A program made the position numbers and the translations under genes. From assembly GCF_001418105.1 (NCBI RefSeq), contig NZ_LIQI01000006.1, forward strand, positions 186,001-250,000: a stretch of 64,000 bases of DNA, in the 5' to 3' direction. Under the pieces are notes generated by a model that was given only the letters and a program-made list of their open reading frames with translations, made no database searches and was not told the origin of the DNA. Source of the stretch: Lacinutrix himadriensis (GTDB taxonomy: Bacteria; Bacteroidota; Bacteroidia; Flavobacteriales; Flavobacteriaceae). This document shows, in pieces, positions 18,564-26,763 of the stretch (positions are counted from its first letter, which is position 1; each line of letters opens with the position of its first letter).

Positions 18564-19691
18564 ATGAAACAATTTTACTCCCTATTATTACTATTAGTAA
18601 CTATTACAGTTTCGGCTCAGATACCTTCAGATTATTATGATGATGCAACTGGAACTGGTTATACTTTAAAAACACAATTAAAAACTATTATTACTAATGG
18701 TCACGTAGATCACGGATATACAAATAGTTTGTATGTCGCTTATCAAACGTCCGATAACGATTCGTATTACGAAAATGATAATTCGGTATTAGATATGTAT
18801 TCTGAAAATCCAGATGCTACAGATCCGTATAACTTTCAACATGACACCAATGGTGGTTCTGCTCCAGGACAAGCATGTGGAAATTATTCCGATGAAGGTG
18901 ATTGTTATAATAGAGAACATCTTTTCCCACAAGGATTTTTTGATCAGAAAAATCCAATGCGAGGAGATATTCATCATGTAGTACCTACAGATGGAAGAGT
19001 TAATGGTTTTAGAAATAATTACCCTTTTGGTGAAGTAGGCACCAATTTAGTAAGTCAAAGTAACATTGATAACCCAACAGAAAACGGATCTAAATTAGGT
19101 AATTCTATTTCTCCTGGTTATACTGGGATTGTTTTTGAACCTATTGATGAGTTTAAAGGAGACATCGCTAGAATGTTATTATATTTTGCGGTTAGATATG
19201 AAGACAATTGGAACGATTCTGGTTGGTCATCACATAGCGTTGATAATAACCCATTAAACGGTACATCTAATCAGTTTTACGAAACTTGGTATGTAAACTT
19301 ATTGTATTCTTGGCACCTTCAAGACGGCGTAAGTCAAAGAGAAATAGATAGAAACAATGCTGCTTATGCATATCAAGGGAATGCAAACCCGTTTATTAAT
19401 CATCCAGAATACGTGCAAGCTATTTGGTCTAGTATTCTTTCTGTAGATGATTTTGAAACGGTAGACGCAATTAAAATGTACCCTAACCCTTCTAATGGAA
19501 ATACAATTACTATAGTAGCTAAAGAAAATCTTTCTGTAGAAGTTTACGATGTTTTAGGTAAGAGAATTAAGATGCAAAACATTACTCCAAGTCAGAATAA
19601 ATTAAATATTTCTGGATTGTCAAAAGGTTTATACTTAGTGAGATTTAATTCTGCTACAGGTAGCACCACAAAAAAACTAATCAAGTCATAA
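18564..19691 (+). CDS. Secreted endonuclease I with T9SS sorting domain
   Basis: The 375-residue product has a signal peptide (ending TVSAQ), an EndA/NucM-type endonuclease I domain (about 20-285) and a type A T9SS sorting domain (about 305-375; KMYPNPSNGN, EVYDVLGKR, LSKGLYLVRF). The beta-beta-alpha-metal nuclease signature is clear: CYNREHLFPQGFF near residue 115, DIHHVVPTDGRVNGFRNNYPFG after it, and conserved cysteines in CGNYSDEGDC. The enzyme probably degrades extracellular DNA as a nutrient source. It follows the RsmB-like gene by eight bases and is followed by a terminator. Confidence 0.93.
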   Translation: MKQFYSLLLLLVTITVSAQIPSDYYDDATGTGYTLKTQLKTIITNGHVDHGYTNSLYVAYQTSDNDSYYENDNSVLDMYSENPDATDPYNFQHDTNGGSAPGQACGNYSDEGDCYNREHLFPQGFFDQKNPMRGDIHHVVPTDGRVNGFRNNYPFGEVGTNLVSQSNIDNPTENGSKLGNSISPGYTGIVFEPIDEFKGDIARMLLYFAVRYEDNWNDSGWSSHSVDNNPLNGTSNQFYETWYVNLLYSWHLQDGVSQREIDRNNAAYAYQGNANPFINHPEYVQAIWSSILSVDDFETVDAIKMYPNPSNGNTITIVAKENLSVEVYDVLGKRIKMQNITPSQNKLNISGLSKGLYLVRFNSATGSTTKKLIKS

Positions 19692-19716
19692 ACATTTGTT
19701 AGACTATATATTTCTA

Positions 19717-19746
19717 AAGCGATTCCAATTGGAGTCGCTTTTTTTG
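19717..19746 (+). terminator. Intrinsic terminator after the endonuclease gene
   Basis: Arms AAAGCGATTCC and GGAGTCGCTTT (one G-U pair) followed by a T-run. Confidence 0.85.
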
Positions 19747-19791
19747 TTTCATTAGATTTTATATATTTAACCAACTTTAAATAAGATATAG

Positions 19792-20270
19792 ATGAAACAA
19801 ATTATGACTTCCATTATTTTACTTTTAGCATATACTACAATAAACGCGCAGTACAATGTCAAGTCAGATAAATATAAAATAGCTTTACCTCGCCAGAAGT
19901 ATTAGAACAATACGAAACCGAAGCAGAAACGGTATTGGGTTACGAAAACAGTAACTTAGCCGTAGATATTGAAATAACTCCAATAACAGAACAGTCTCCC
20001 ACCTTTATAAAATCTCAAAAAGATGGTGCCCATACAACCGCTAAATTATTGGGATTAAAAGATATTAAAACCGGGGCTTTCTTACCACATATAGAAAGTG
20101 CTTTTTATGTAATTGCTTATGATCAATACGAAGAAACAAATACTCCTGTTTATGTTATTGCTTTTATTAATAAGGAATTGGGATTAGCATACGAAGTAAC
20201 GGTATATTGCTACAATATAGATTTAGAAGCCGGTAGAAAAATAGCAAACAGTTTTAAGTGGCTAGAATAG
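19792..20270 (+). pseudogene. Small exported protein gene broken by a one-base frameshift
   Basis: ATG at 19792 opens a signal peptide (MKQIMTSIILLL, ending INAQ) and continues NVKSDKYKIALP before a stop at about 19905. The rest of the coding sequence continues in another frame from about 19881 (FTSPEVLEQYETEAETVLGYE) to the stop at 20270. Adding one T to the TTT run at 19884-19886 restores a single frame of about 159 residues, reading KIAFTSPEVLEQ. The intact product would be a small exported protein of no recognised family, with regularly placed Ile/Thr-rich strands. Either the gene is decaying or the base is a homopolymer error. Confidence 0.75.
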
Positions 20271-20333
20271 ATTCTTTTTCTAAAGAACGAAAATTAAGTA
20301 TACCTTTTACTGAAAAATTCTAACTAAAAAACC

Positions 20334-20341
20334 TAAATTTG
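20334..20341 (+). promoter_or_regulatory. -7 element of purL
   Basis: TAAATTTG matches TAnnTTTG, 35 bases before the purL ATG. No -33 TTG is seen at the standard distance. Confidence 0.5.
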
Positions 20342-20375
20342 TTTCTTTAAAAAACAACACTCAAACCACGATATA

Positions 20376-23300
20376 ATGATTCATTTCTTCGGAAACCAAA
20401 ACAGTAAAATACTTGCTGTTCAAGCAACAAAAGAATTATCAACCGAAACCATTTCAAAACTGACATGGTTATTTGGCAACCAGCCCAAAATAGAACAAGC
20501 ATCTTTAGATGCTTTTTTTGTTGGTCCACGAGCTGCTATGATAACACCTTGGAGTACTAATGCTGTTGAAATTACCCAAAACATGGGAATTACAGATATT
20601 ATTAGAATAGAAGAATTTCAAGCTTCTACGGAAGCATTTGATGCATTCGATCCTATGATTTCTGAAAAATATAAAGGAATCCATCAAGATTCGTTTACTA
20701 TAGACATACAACCAGAAGCAATTCTTAATATCGAAGATATTGCTGCGTATAATCAACAAGAAGGTTTAGCTTTAAATGAAGAAGAAGTTACATATCTTGA
20801 AGGTGTTTCCAAGAAAATTGGAAGACCACTTACAGATTCTGAAGTATTCGGATTCTCTCAAGTAAACTCAGAACACTGTCGTCATAAAATCTTCAACGGA
20901 ACTTTTATTATCGATGGCGAAGAAAAACCAACGTCATTATTCAAATTAATTAAAGAAACTTCAAAACAATTTCCTAACGATATTGTTTCCGCTTATAAAG
21001 ATAATGTAGCTTTTATAAAAGGACCAAGAGTAGAACAATTTGCTCCTAAAACAGCAGATAAACCAGACTTTTATCAGACTACAGATTTCAATTCTGTAAT
21101 ATCTATAAAAGCTGAAACACATAATTTCCCAACAACAGTAGAGCCTTTTAACGGGGCTGCAACTGGTTCTGGAGGAGAAATTAGAGATAGACTTGCTGGA
21201 GGAAAAGGTTCTTTACCATTAGCAGGAACAGCAGTTTACATGACTTCATATTCTAGATTAGAAGATGCACGTCCTTGGGAACAAAAAATGCAAGAACGTC
21301 CGTGGCTATATCAAACACCAATGGATATTTTAATCAAAGCGAGTAATGGTGCTTCCGACTTTGGAAACAAATTTGGACAACCACTTATCTGCGGTTCAGT
21401 CTTAACTTTCGAGCATGAAGAAGATGCACGCAAACTTGGTTTCGATAAAGTCATCATGCAAGCTGGAGGAATTGGCTATGGTAAAGCAGAACAAGCTTTA
21501 AAAGACACGCCTAAAAAAGGAGATAAAATTGTTATTCTTGGTGGTGAAAACTACAGAATAGGAATGGGTGGCGCTGCTGTTTCAAGTGCAGATACAGGAG
21601 AATTTGCTTCTGGTATCGAGCTTAACGCAGTACAACGTTCTAATCCAGAAATGCAAAAACGTGCTGCCAACGCCGTTCGTGGTATGGTAGAAAGTGAAGA
21701 AAATTTTATAGTTTCTATTCACGATCATGGTGCTGGAGGACATTTAAATTGCCTATCCGAATTAGTAGAAGATACTGGTGGAAACATCGACTTAGATAAA
21801 TTGCCTGTTGGAGATCCAACACTTTCTGCAAAAGAAATTATTGGTAATGAGTCTCAAGAAAGAATGGGATTAGTAATTGCCGAAAAACATTTAGATACGC
21901 TAAGTAAAATTGCCGCACGTGAACGTTCACCAATGTACACGGTTGGTGAGGTAACTGCAAACGATCGTTTTACTTTTGAGTCTAAAACTACTGGAGAAAA
22001 ACCAATGGATTTAGCTTTAGAAGATATGTTTGGTAGTTCGCCAAAAACAATCATGACAGACAAAACGGTACATAGAAATTATGATGCTATTACCTATGAT
22101 TCTGATAATATATTAAACTATCTAGACCAAGTTTTACAGTTAGAAGCTGTTGCTTGTAAAGATTGGCTAACCAACAAAGTAGACCGTTGTGTTGGTGGTA
22201 AAGTTGCCAAACAACAATGTGCAGGCCCCTTACAATTACCGCTTAATAATTGTGGTGTAATGGCCTTAGATTATAAAGGAAAAGAAGGTATTGCAACTTC
22301 GGTTGGCCACGCTCCTATTTCTGGATTAATTAGTCCTACAGCAGGAAGTAGAAATGCTATTGCAGAATCGCTTACTAATATTATTTGGGCACCTTTAAAA
22401 GATGGCTTACATTCTATTTCATTATCTGCAAACTGGATGTGGCCTTGTAAAAATGAAGGTGAAGATGCTAGACTTTATGAAGCGGTAGAAGCTATTTCAG
22501 AATTTGCTATCGATTTAGGAATCAATGTTCCAACAGGAAAGGATTCCCTTTCTATGAAGCAAAAATATCCTACAGAAGATGTTATTTCTCCAGGAACCGT
22601 AATTATTTCGGCAGCCGGAAATTGTAACAATATTACTAAAGTAGTAGAACCTGTTTTAAAGAAAAATGCAGGAAACATTTATTATATAAACATCTCTCAA
22701 GACGCATTTAAATTAGGAGGAAGTTCTTTTGCGCAAGTATTAAATAAAGTAGGAAATGAAACGCCTACCATTAAAGATGCTGCACAATTAAAGAATACTT
22801 TTAATACCATACAGCAATTAATTAAAGACGACAAAATTGTTGCAGGACATGATGTTGCTTCTGGTGGATTAGTTACTACTTTATTAGAATTATGTTTTGC
22901 AGATACCAATCTTGGTGCGGAATTAGATTTAACGGATTTAGGGGAAAAAGATTCTATAAAACTTCTTTTTTCTGAAAATGCAGGAATTGTTTTTCAATCA
23001 TCGGATGCTTCTGTAGAAAAAGTATTAAAAGATGCAAATATTGAATTTTTCAACATAGGAAAAGTTACAGAAAGTGATACACTAAGTATTATTAATAATG
23101 CGGAAGTGTTCACATTAACCATTTCTAGATTACGAGATGTTTGGTACAAGACCTCTTTCCTACTCGACCAAAAACAAACAGCTAACGGTTTAGCACAAGA
23201 TCGATTTGATAATTATAAAAAGCAACCTTTACAATTTACATTTCCAAAACACTTCACTGGAAAGTTAAAAGATATCACTTCGAGTAATTCGTCTAAAACG

Positions 23301-24059
23301 AATCGTATCGAGAAGCCTAAAGCAGCCATCATTCGTGAAAAAGGATCAAACTCCGAACGCGAAATGGCAAATGCAATGTATTTAGCTGGTTTTGATGTGA
23401 AAGATGTGCACATGACCGATTTAATTTCTGGTCGTGAAACATTGGAAGATATTCAGTTTATTGGTGCTGTTGGTGGTTTCTCTAATTCGGATGTTTTAGG
23501 TTCGGCAAAAGGTTGGGCAGGCGCATTTAAATACAACGAAAAAGCAAATACTGCTTTAAAAAACTTCTTTAAACGAGAAGATACATTATCTGTTGGTATT
23601 TGTAATGGCGCACAACTTTGGATGGAATTAGATTTAATTAATCCGGAGCATGAAACACATGGAAAACTAACGTATAACGATTCTCATAAACATGAGAGTT
23701 CTTTTACTTCCGTAGCTATTCAAAAGAATAATTCGGTAATGCTTTCTTCTTTAGAAGGTGCTACTTTAGGGGTTTGGATTTCTCATGGCGAAGGAAAATT
23801 TAATCTTCCGCTTGACGAAAACCAATACAACATTGTTGCAAAATATGGCTATGCAGCATATCCGCATAACCCAAATGGTTCCGATTTTAACACCGCAATG
23901 CTTTGTGATAAAACAGGAAGACATTTAGTAACGATGCCACATATTGAGCGTTCTACTTTTCAATGGAACTGGGCAAATTACCCAGAAAACAGAAAGGATG
24001 AAGTTTCGCCTTGGTTAGAAGCTTTTGTGAATGCTAAAAATTGGATTGAAAACAAATAA
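20376..24059 (+). CDS. purL: Phosphoribosylformylglycinamidine synthase (large, single chain)
   Basis: The 1227-residue enzyme converts FGAR, glutamine and ATP to FGAM in de novo purine synthesis. It is the long PurSLQ-fusion form. The N-terminal PurS-like part is followed by the linker, with FSQVNSEHCRHKIF near residue 165 and KAETHNFPTTVEPFNGAATG near 248. Two AIRS-type ATP/FGAR domains follow, then a C-terminal class I glutaminase with nucleophile Cys 1076 (VGICNGAQLW), WISHGEGKF and the catalytic His/Glu in MPHIERS. It is monocistronic, with a terminator at 24083. A decayed copy of its 3' region lies at about 25258. Confidence 0.98.
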   Translation: MIHFFGNQNSKILAVQATKELSTETISKLTWLFGNQPKIEQASLDAFFVGPRAAMITPWSTNAVEITQNMGITDIIRIEEFQASTEAFDAFDPMISEKYKGIHQDSFTIDIQPEAILNIEDIAAYNQQEGLALNEEEVTYLEGVSKKIGRPLTDSEVFGFSQVNSEHCRHKIFNGTFIIDGEEKPTSLFKLIKETSKQFPNDIVSAYKDNVAFIKGPRVEQFAPKTADKPDFYQTTDFNSVISIKAETHNFPTTVEPFNGAATGSGGEIRDRLAGGKGSLPLAGTAVYMTSYSRLEDARPWEQKMQERPWLYQTPMDILIKASNGASDFGNKFGQPLICGSVLTFEHEEDARKLGFDKVIMQAGGIGYGKAEQALKDTPKKGDKIVILGGENYRIGMGGAAVSSADTGEFASGIELNAVQRSNPEMQKRAANAVRGMVESEENFIVSIHDHGAGGHLNCLSELVEDTGGNIDLDKLPVGDPTLSAKEIIGNESQERMGLVIAEKHLDTLSKIAARERSPMYTVGEVTANDRFTFESKTTGEKPMDLALEDMFGSSPKTIMTDKTVHRNYDAITYDSDNILNYLDQVLQLEAVACKDWLTNKVDRCVGGKVAKQQCAGPLQLPLNNCGVMALDYKGKEGIATSVGHAPISGLISPTAGSRNAIAESLTNIIWAPLKDGLHSISLSANWMWPCKNEGEDARLYEAVEAISEFAIDLGINVPTGKDSLSMKQKYPTEDVISPGTVIISAAGNCNNITKVVEPVLKKNAGNIYYINISQDAFKLGGSSFAQVLNKVGNETPTIKDAAQLKNTFNTIQQLIKDDKIVAGHDVASGGLVTTLLELCFADTNLGAELDLTDLGEKDSIKLLFSENAGIVFQSSDASVEKVLKDANIEFFNIGKVTESDTLSIINNAEVFTLTISRLRDVWYKTSFLLDQKQTANGLAQDRFDNYKKQPLQFTFPKHFTGKLKDITSSNSSKTNRIEKPKAAIIREKGSNSEREMANAMYLAGFDVKDVHMTDLISGRETLEDIQFIGAVGGFSNSDVLGSAKGWAGAFKYNEKANTALKNFFKREDTLSVGICNGAQLWMELDLINPEHETHGKLTYNDSHKHESSFTSVAIQKNNSVMLSSLEGATLGVWISHGEGKFNLPLDENQYNIVAKYGYAAYPHNPNGSDFNTAMLCDKTGRHLVTMPHIERSTFQWNWANYPENRKDEVSPWLEAFVNAKNWIENK

Positions 24060-24082
24060 AAATATATTCTTATTATAGAATT

Positions 24083-24120
24083 AAGCGGTTTAAGAAATTT
24101 ATCTTAAATCGCTTTTTTTT
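24083..24120 (+). terminator. Intrinsic terminator of purL
   Basis: Arms AAGCGGTTTAAGA and TCTTAAATCGCTT (one G-U pair) followed by eight T. It lies between purL and the convergent membrane-protein gene. Confidence 0.88.
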
Positions 24121-24145
24121 CGCTTCCTATTAACAAAAAAACTTT

Positions 24146-24601
24146 TTATTTTCTATTTTTAATCCTAGATCGCATCTGGTCTCTAAGCTGTATCAAACCA
24201 TTACTTATCCCTCTTTTCTTACGTAATATAGGAAAACTTAAAGTTACTAAAAGCGCGATACACGCTGCAGAACCTAATCCGCCACCAAAACCTTCAAAGT
24301 AAGAACTGGTATTTAAAAAGATAAAAGTGAATACCATTCCGGATATTCCAATTAAAAAATAGTTGGAAAGTACTTTAGAAGAAACCATCCCAATAAAGGA
24401 AGCTCCGAAACAAACTAATGGTAAATTTTCGGTTAAATAAGGTGATAACAAATTAGGGAATACTAAAACGAATACTCCAACCAAAACGCCAACTAATGCA
24501 GATGCTCGCACAGCTCCTTGTTTAAAGTTTACTTGTAAAACAAAAGTGATTATAGAAGAAAGACCTCCTGCCAAAAACAATATCCAATGTGTCATACCCA
24601 T
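24146..24601 (-). CDS. Membrane protein, second of a paralogous pair
   Basis: The 151-residue protein has about five predicted helices and a basic C-terminal tail (RDQMRSRIKNRK). I do not recognise a named family. It aligns end to end with the C-terminal 140 residues of the upstream gene product: ALVGVLVGVFVLVFPNL with GLVGLVVSFIPNFF, CFGASFIGM with YCGAFVGM, and GFGGGLGSAACIALL with GVGGKLGTLAFGGVA. The start at 24601 overlaps the upstream gene by ten bases; an ATG at 24595 would instead give an ATGA overlap. Tight coupling suggests the two form a heteromeric membrane complex; any transport role is a guess. Confidence 0.7.
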   Translation of the reverse strand: MGMTHWILFLAGGLSSIITFVLQVNFKQGAVRASALVGVLVGVFVLVFPNLLSPYLTENLPLVCFGASFIGMVSSKVLSNYFLIGISGMVFTFIFLNTSSYFEGFGGGLGSAACIALLVTLSFPILRKKRGISNGLIQLRDQMRSRIKNRK

Positions 24602-25155
24602 TCCGAAACTAAAAATGTAATAAAAAAAGCAAGAGCAACACCTCCAAAAGCTAGCGTACCTAACTTGCCTCCAACACCATGAAAAGCATCTTTAGTACCA
24701 ATTAATAATAAACCTGTAATGGTACTTGCAAGCGTGATAAATATATAACCATGAGCAATGCTAATATTAGTCATTCCAACAAAAGCACCACAATAAACAG
24801 CGGTTGGCATTCCTTGAATAAAAGTATTCTTCTTAAAAAAATTAGGTATAAAACTAACTACCAAACCTACCAAACCTGCAGATAAAACATTACTCAAACC
24901 AAAGGAAACGGATAAAATATAAGTCACAATAGCTCCAAAAAAAACAAATGCAATGGTCAATACATGTTCTAGACTATGGTTTCCAGCACTTAATGGTGTT
25001 TTTTTGTAAGTAATTAGAAGTAATATTAATGCCAAAATCACAAATCCAGAAATAAAAATGTTATTCTGTTTTTCAAATAAAATGGCAGCTAAAAAGCCCA
25101 AATGACATAGTATTATTAAACTAAAAGAAAGCTTCTTTACATGCTTTTTAATCAT
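24592..25155 (-). CDS. Membrane protein, first of a paralogous pair
   Basis: The 187-residue protein has about six predicted helices. The first two (about 8-50) are specific to it; the remaining part (from about 60) is similar to the whole of the downstream protein, sharing the CGAFVGM and GVGGKLG motifs. Repeated small-residue motifs (GLVGLV, GAFVGM, GGKLGTLAFGG) suggest tightly packed helices as in transporters or channels. I do not recognise a family. The gene pair is convergent with purL and lies next to a decayed purL fragment. Confidence 0.7.
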   Translation of the reverse strand: MIKKHVKKLSFSLIILCHLGFLAAILFEKQNNIFISGFVILALILLLITYKKTPLSAGNHSLEHVLTIAFVFFGAIVTYILSVSFGLSNVLSAGLVGLVVSFIPNFFKKNTFIQGMPTAVYCGAFVGMTNISIAHGYIFITLASTITGLLLIGTKDAFHGVGGKLGTLAFGGVALAFFITFLVSEWV

Positions 25156-25708
25156 AATTGGTATTTAATACACTACAAAAATACATAATATTGCTGTTTT
25201 AGCTTTCCTTATTAATTACTTTATAAGTATAATATAAAAGATTCTATTGCTCCCAAAAATGATTTTGCTTCCGTTAGAAAAAGAAATAATAATTTGGTGA
25301 TTTTACCAAAACATGAAACTGGTACTTTAGGAGTTTATATTTCGTTTGTAAAAGAAAACACAATCTTCCGCTTGACGAAAAGGAATACAACATGCCAAAT
25401 ATGGAGTATTTTACTTTTAATCGAATGGTTTAAATAATTAAAAAGGTTTCGTCTTGTTAAAAAAACTTGTAATTACCTGAAGGTGAATGGAGGAAAAAGC
25501 ATGTTTAGATGTAATAAAAGAACTATTATTACGATATTTTACAAGTACATTTAATGAATTATAACTAATTTCGTATCTTAACATTTCCTAAAATGCTTTA
25601 GAGCATAAAAATGTTTTTACCACTTACCATAATATTTGAACAACCCTAAAAATTAAAATTTTCGATAAAAAAGATATATAATAATTAAGTTGTTCATAAC
25701 CACATTTA
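25156..25708. other. Gene-free region carrying a decayed purL fragment
   Basis: This 553-base stretch has no intact gene. Its centre (25258 to about 25440) is a degenerate copy of the purL 3' region. The rest is AT-rich with no clear terminator or full promoter, although the AraC-type gene at 25709 must be transcribed from here. Confidence 0.7.
25258..25440 (+). pseudogene. Degenerate remnant of the purL 3' region
   Basis: The piece 25362-25381 is identical to purL 23802-23821 (AATCTTCCGCTTGACGAAAA). Upstream, the conceptual frame from 25258 reads DFASVRKRNNNLVIL, then TLGVYIS, matching PurL SFTSVAIQKNNSVML and TLGVWIS. After an indel the frame shifts and reads NLPLDEKEYN against PurL NLPLDENQYN. 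Similarity may continue to about 25510. It is a partial, frameshifted duplicate, 1.3 kb downstream of purL and separated from it by the membrane-protein pair. Confidence 0.82.
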
Positions 25709-26524
25709 ATGCAATTAACATATTTTAAAAACGAAAACACTAATCCTTTAGTGGAAGAATACTATGAGCTTATATTAAAAGAAAGCGCCATACCTTTTGA
25801 ATCCAGAATTTTACCAATTGGCAATACAGCCATAACTTATATTTTTACTCCTGGCCAAAAAGCAATAGTAAAAAACAAAGAAATACCATTAAATAAATTA
25901 ACACTAAGTGGTATCTTTTATCAATCTTATAAATTTGTCTCTACCGAATTTGGTTCTTCCTTCGGCTGTACTTTACATCCAACAGCACTTCATAAACTTT
26001 TAAATATAGATGTTTCTAAAATAAAAAATAAACATATCCCGCTACAAGATATTAGTATCCCGTTTTCTGAAAAACTAAATATAATATTCCAAAATTATCA
26101 AACACCACAAAGCGCTGTTAATGATTTAGAGCAATTATTAAACGAAACGCCGCTAACCATTAACCAAAACACAATACTTATAGATAAAGCAATTGATTTA
26201 ATTCGGGATAGTGAAGGATTAATTAACATAGATAGAATTTTATTTGAAACTAAAATATCTCAAAAAACACTAGAAACACAGTTCAAAAAAATTGTTGGTA
26301 TTACTCCTGGAAAATATATTCGCTCCTTTAGATTTATTAAACTTTTAAAAAAATACGAAAATAATGAGATAGATATAAAAGACCTTTTATATATGTATAA
26401 CTACTACGATTCATCGCATTTTAATAAAGATTTTAAATTATTCATGAATGAATCTCCTACTTCCTTTTTTAAAAAAGATAATGTTTTTATAAAAAAAATA
26501 TTAAAAAATCAAAGTTTACGTTAA
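25709..26524 (+). CDS. AraC-family transcriptional regulator
   Basis: The 271-residue protein has an N-terminal ligand-type domain (about 1-130; LPIGNTAITYIFTPG and SFGCTLHPTALHKLL, a layout shared with the DUF6597-like AraC regulators) and a C-terminal AraC DNA-binding domain of two helix-turn-helices (about 165-255; DRILFETKISQKTLETQFKK, then GITPGKYIRSFRF and YYDSSHFNKDFK with the final SPTSFFK). Its targets are unknown. It lies alone between a decayed purL fragment and the acyl-CoA ligase gene, which has its own promoter. Confidence 0.88.
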   Translation: MQLTYFKNENTNPLVEEYYELILKESAIPFESRILPIGNTAITYIFTPGQKAIVKNKEIPLNKLTLSGIFYQSYKFVSTEFGSSFGCTLHPTALHKLLNIDVSKIKNKHIPLQDISIPFSEKLNIIFQNYQTPQSAVNDLEQLLNETPLTINQNTILIDKAIDLIRDSEGLINIDRILFETKISQKTLETQFKKIVGITPGKYIRSFRFIKLLKKYENNEIDIKDLLYMYNYYDSSHFNKDFKLFMNESPTSFFKKDNVFIKKILKNQSLR

Positions 26525-26667
26525 TTTACAATACTTTTTTCCCCTTATACCCTACTTTTATATGGAATAAGCGAGTCATTCTAATATCAGTTTAGTTAGT
26601 TATTTAGGGATTCTATAATTTTTTATTGCGAATGATAAATTATCGTCTATTTAATCAGTAAATTTTT

Positions 26668-26698
26668 AAAGGAACTATAATTTTTATGGTTCCTTTTT
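26668..26698 (+). terminator. Probable intrinsic terminator after the AraC-type gene
   Basis: Arms AAAGGAAC and GTTCCTTT with an AT-rich, partly paired interior, followed by T-rich sequence. It lies 144 bases past the stop codon. Confidence 0.65.
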
Positions 26699-26708
26699 GA
26701 TTTTGTAA

Positions 26709-26738
26709 TTTGAAAACAATTATTAATTTCATACTTTG
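26709..26738 (+). promoter_or_regulatory. Promoter of the acyl-CoA ligase gene
   Basis: TTTG (26709-26712), a 19-base spacer and TACTTTG (26732-26738) resemble the Bacteroidota promoter, with the -7 element one base short of TAnnTTTG. The ATG follows 25 bases later. Confidence 0.5.
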
Positions 26739-26763
26739 CAAGTCTTCTAACTAAAATTTCCTA

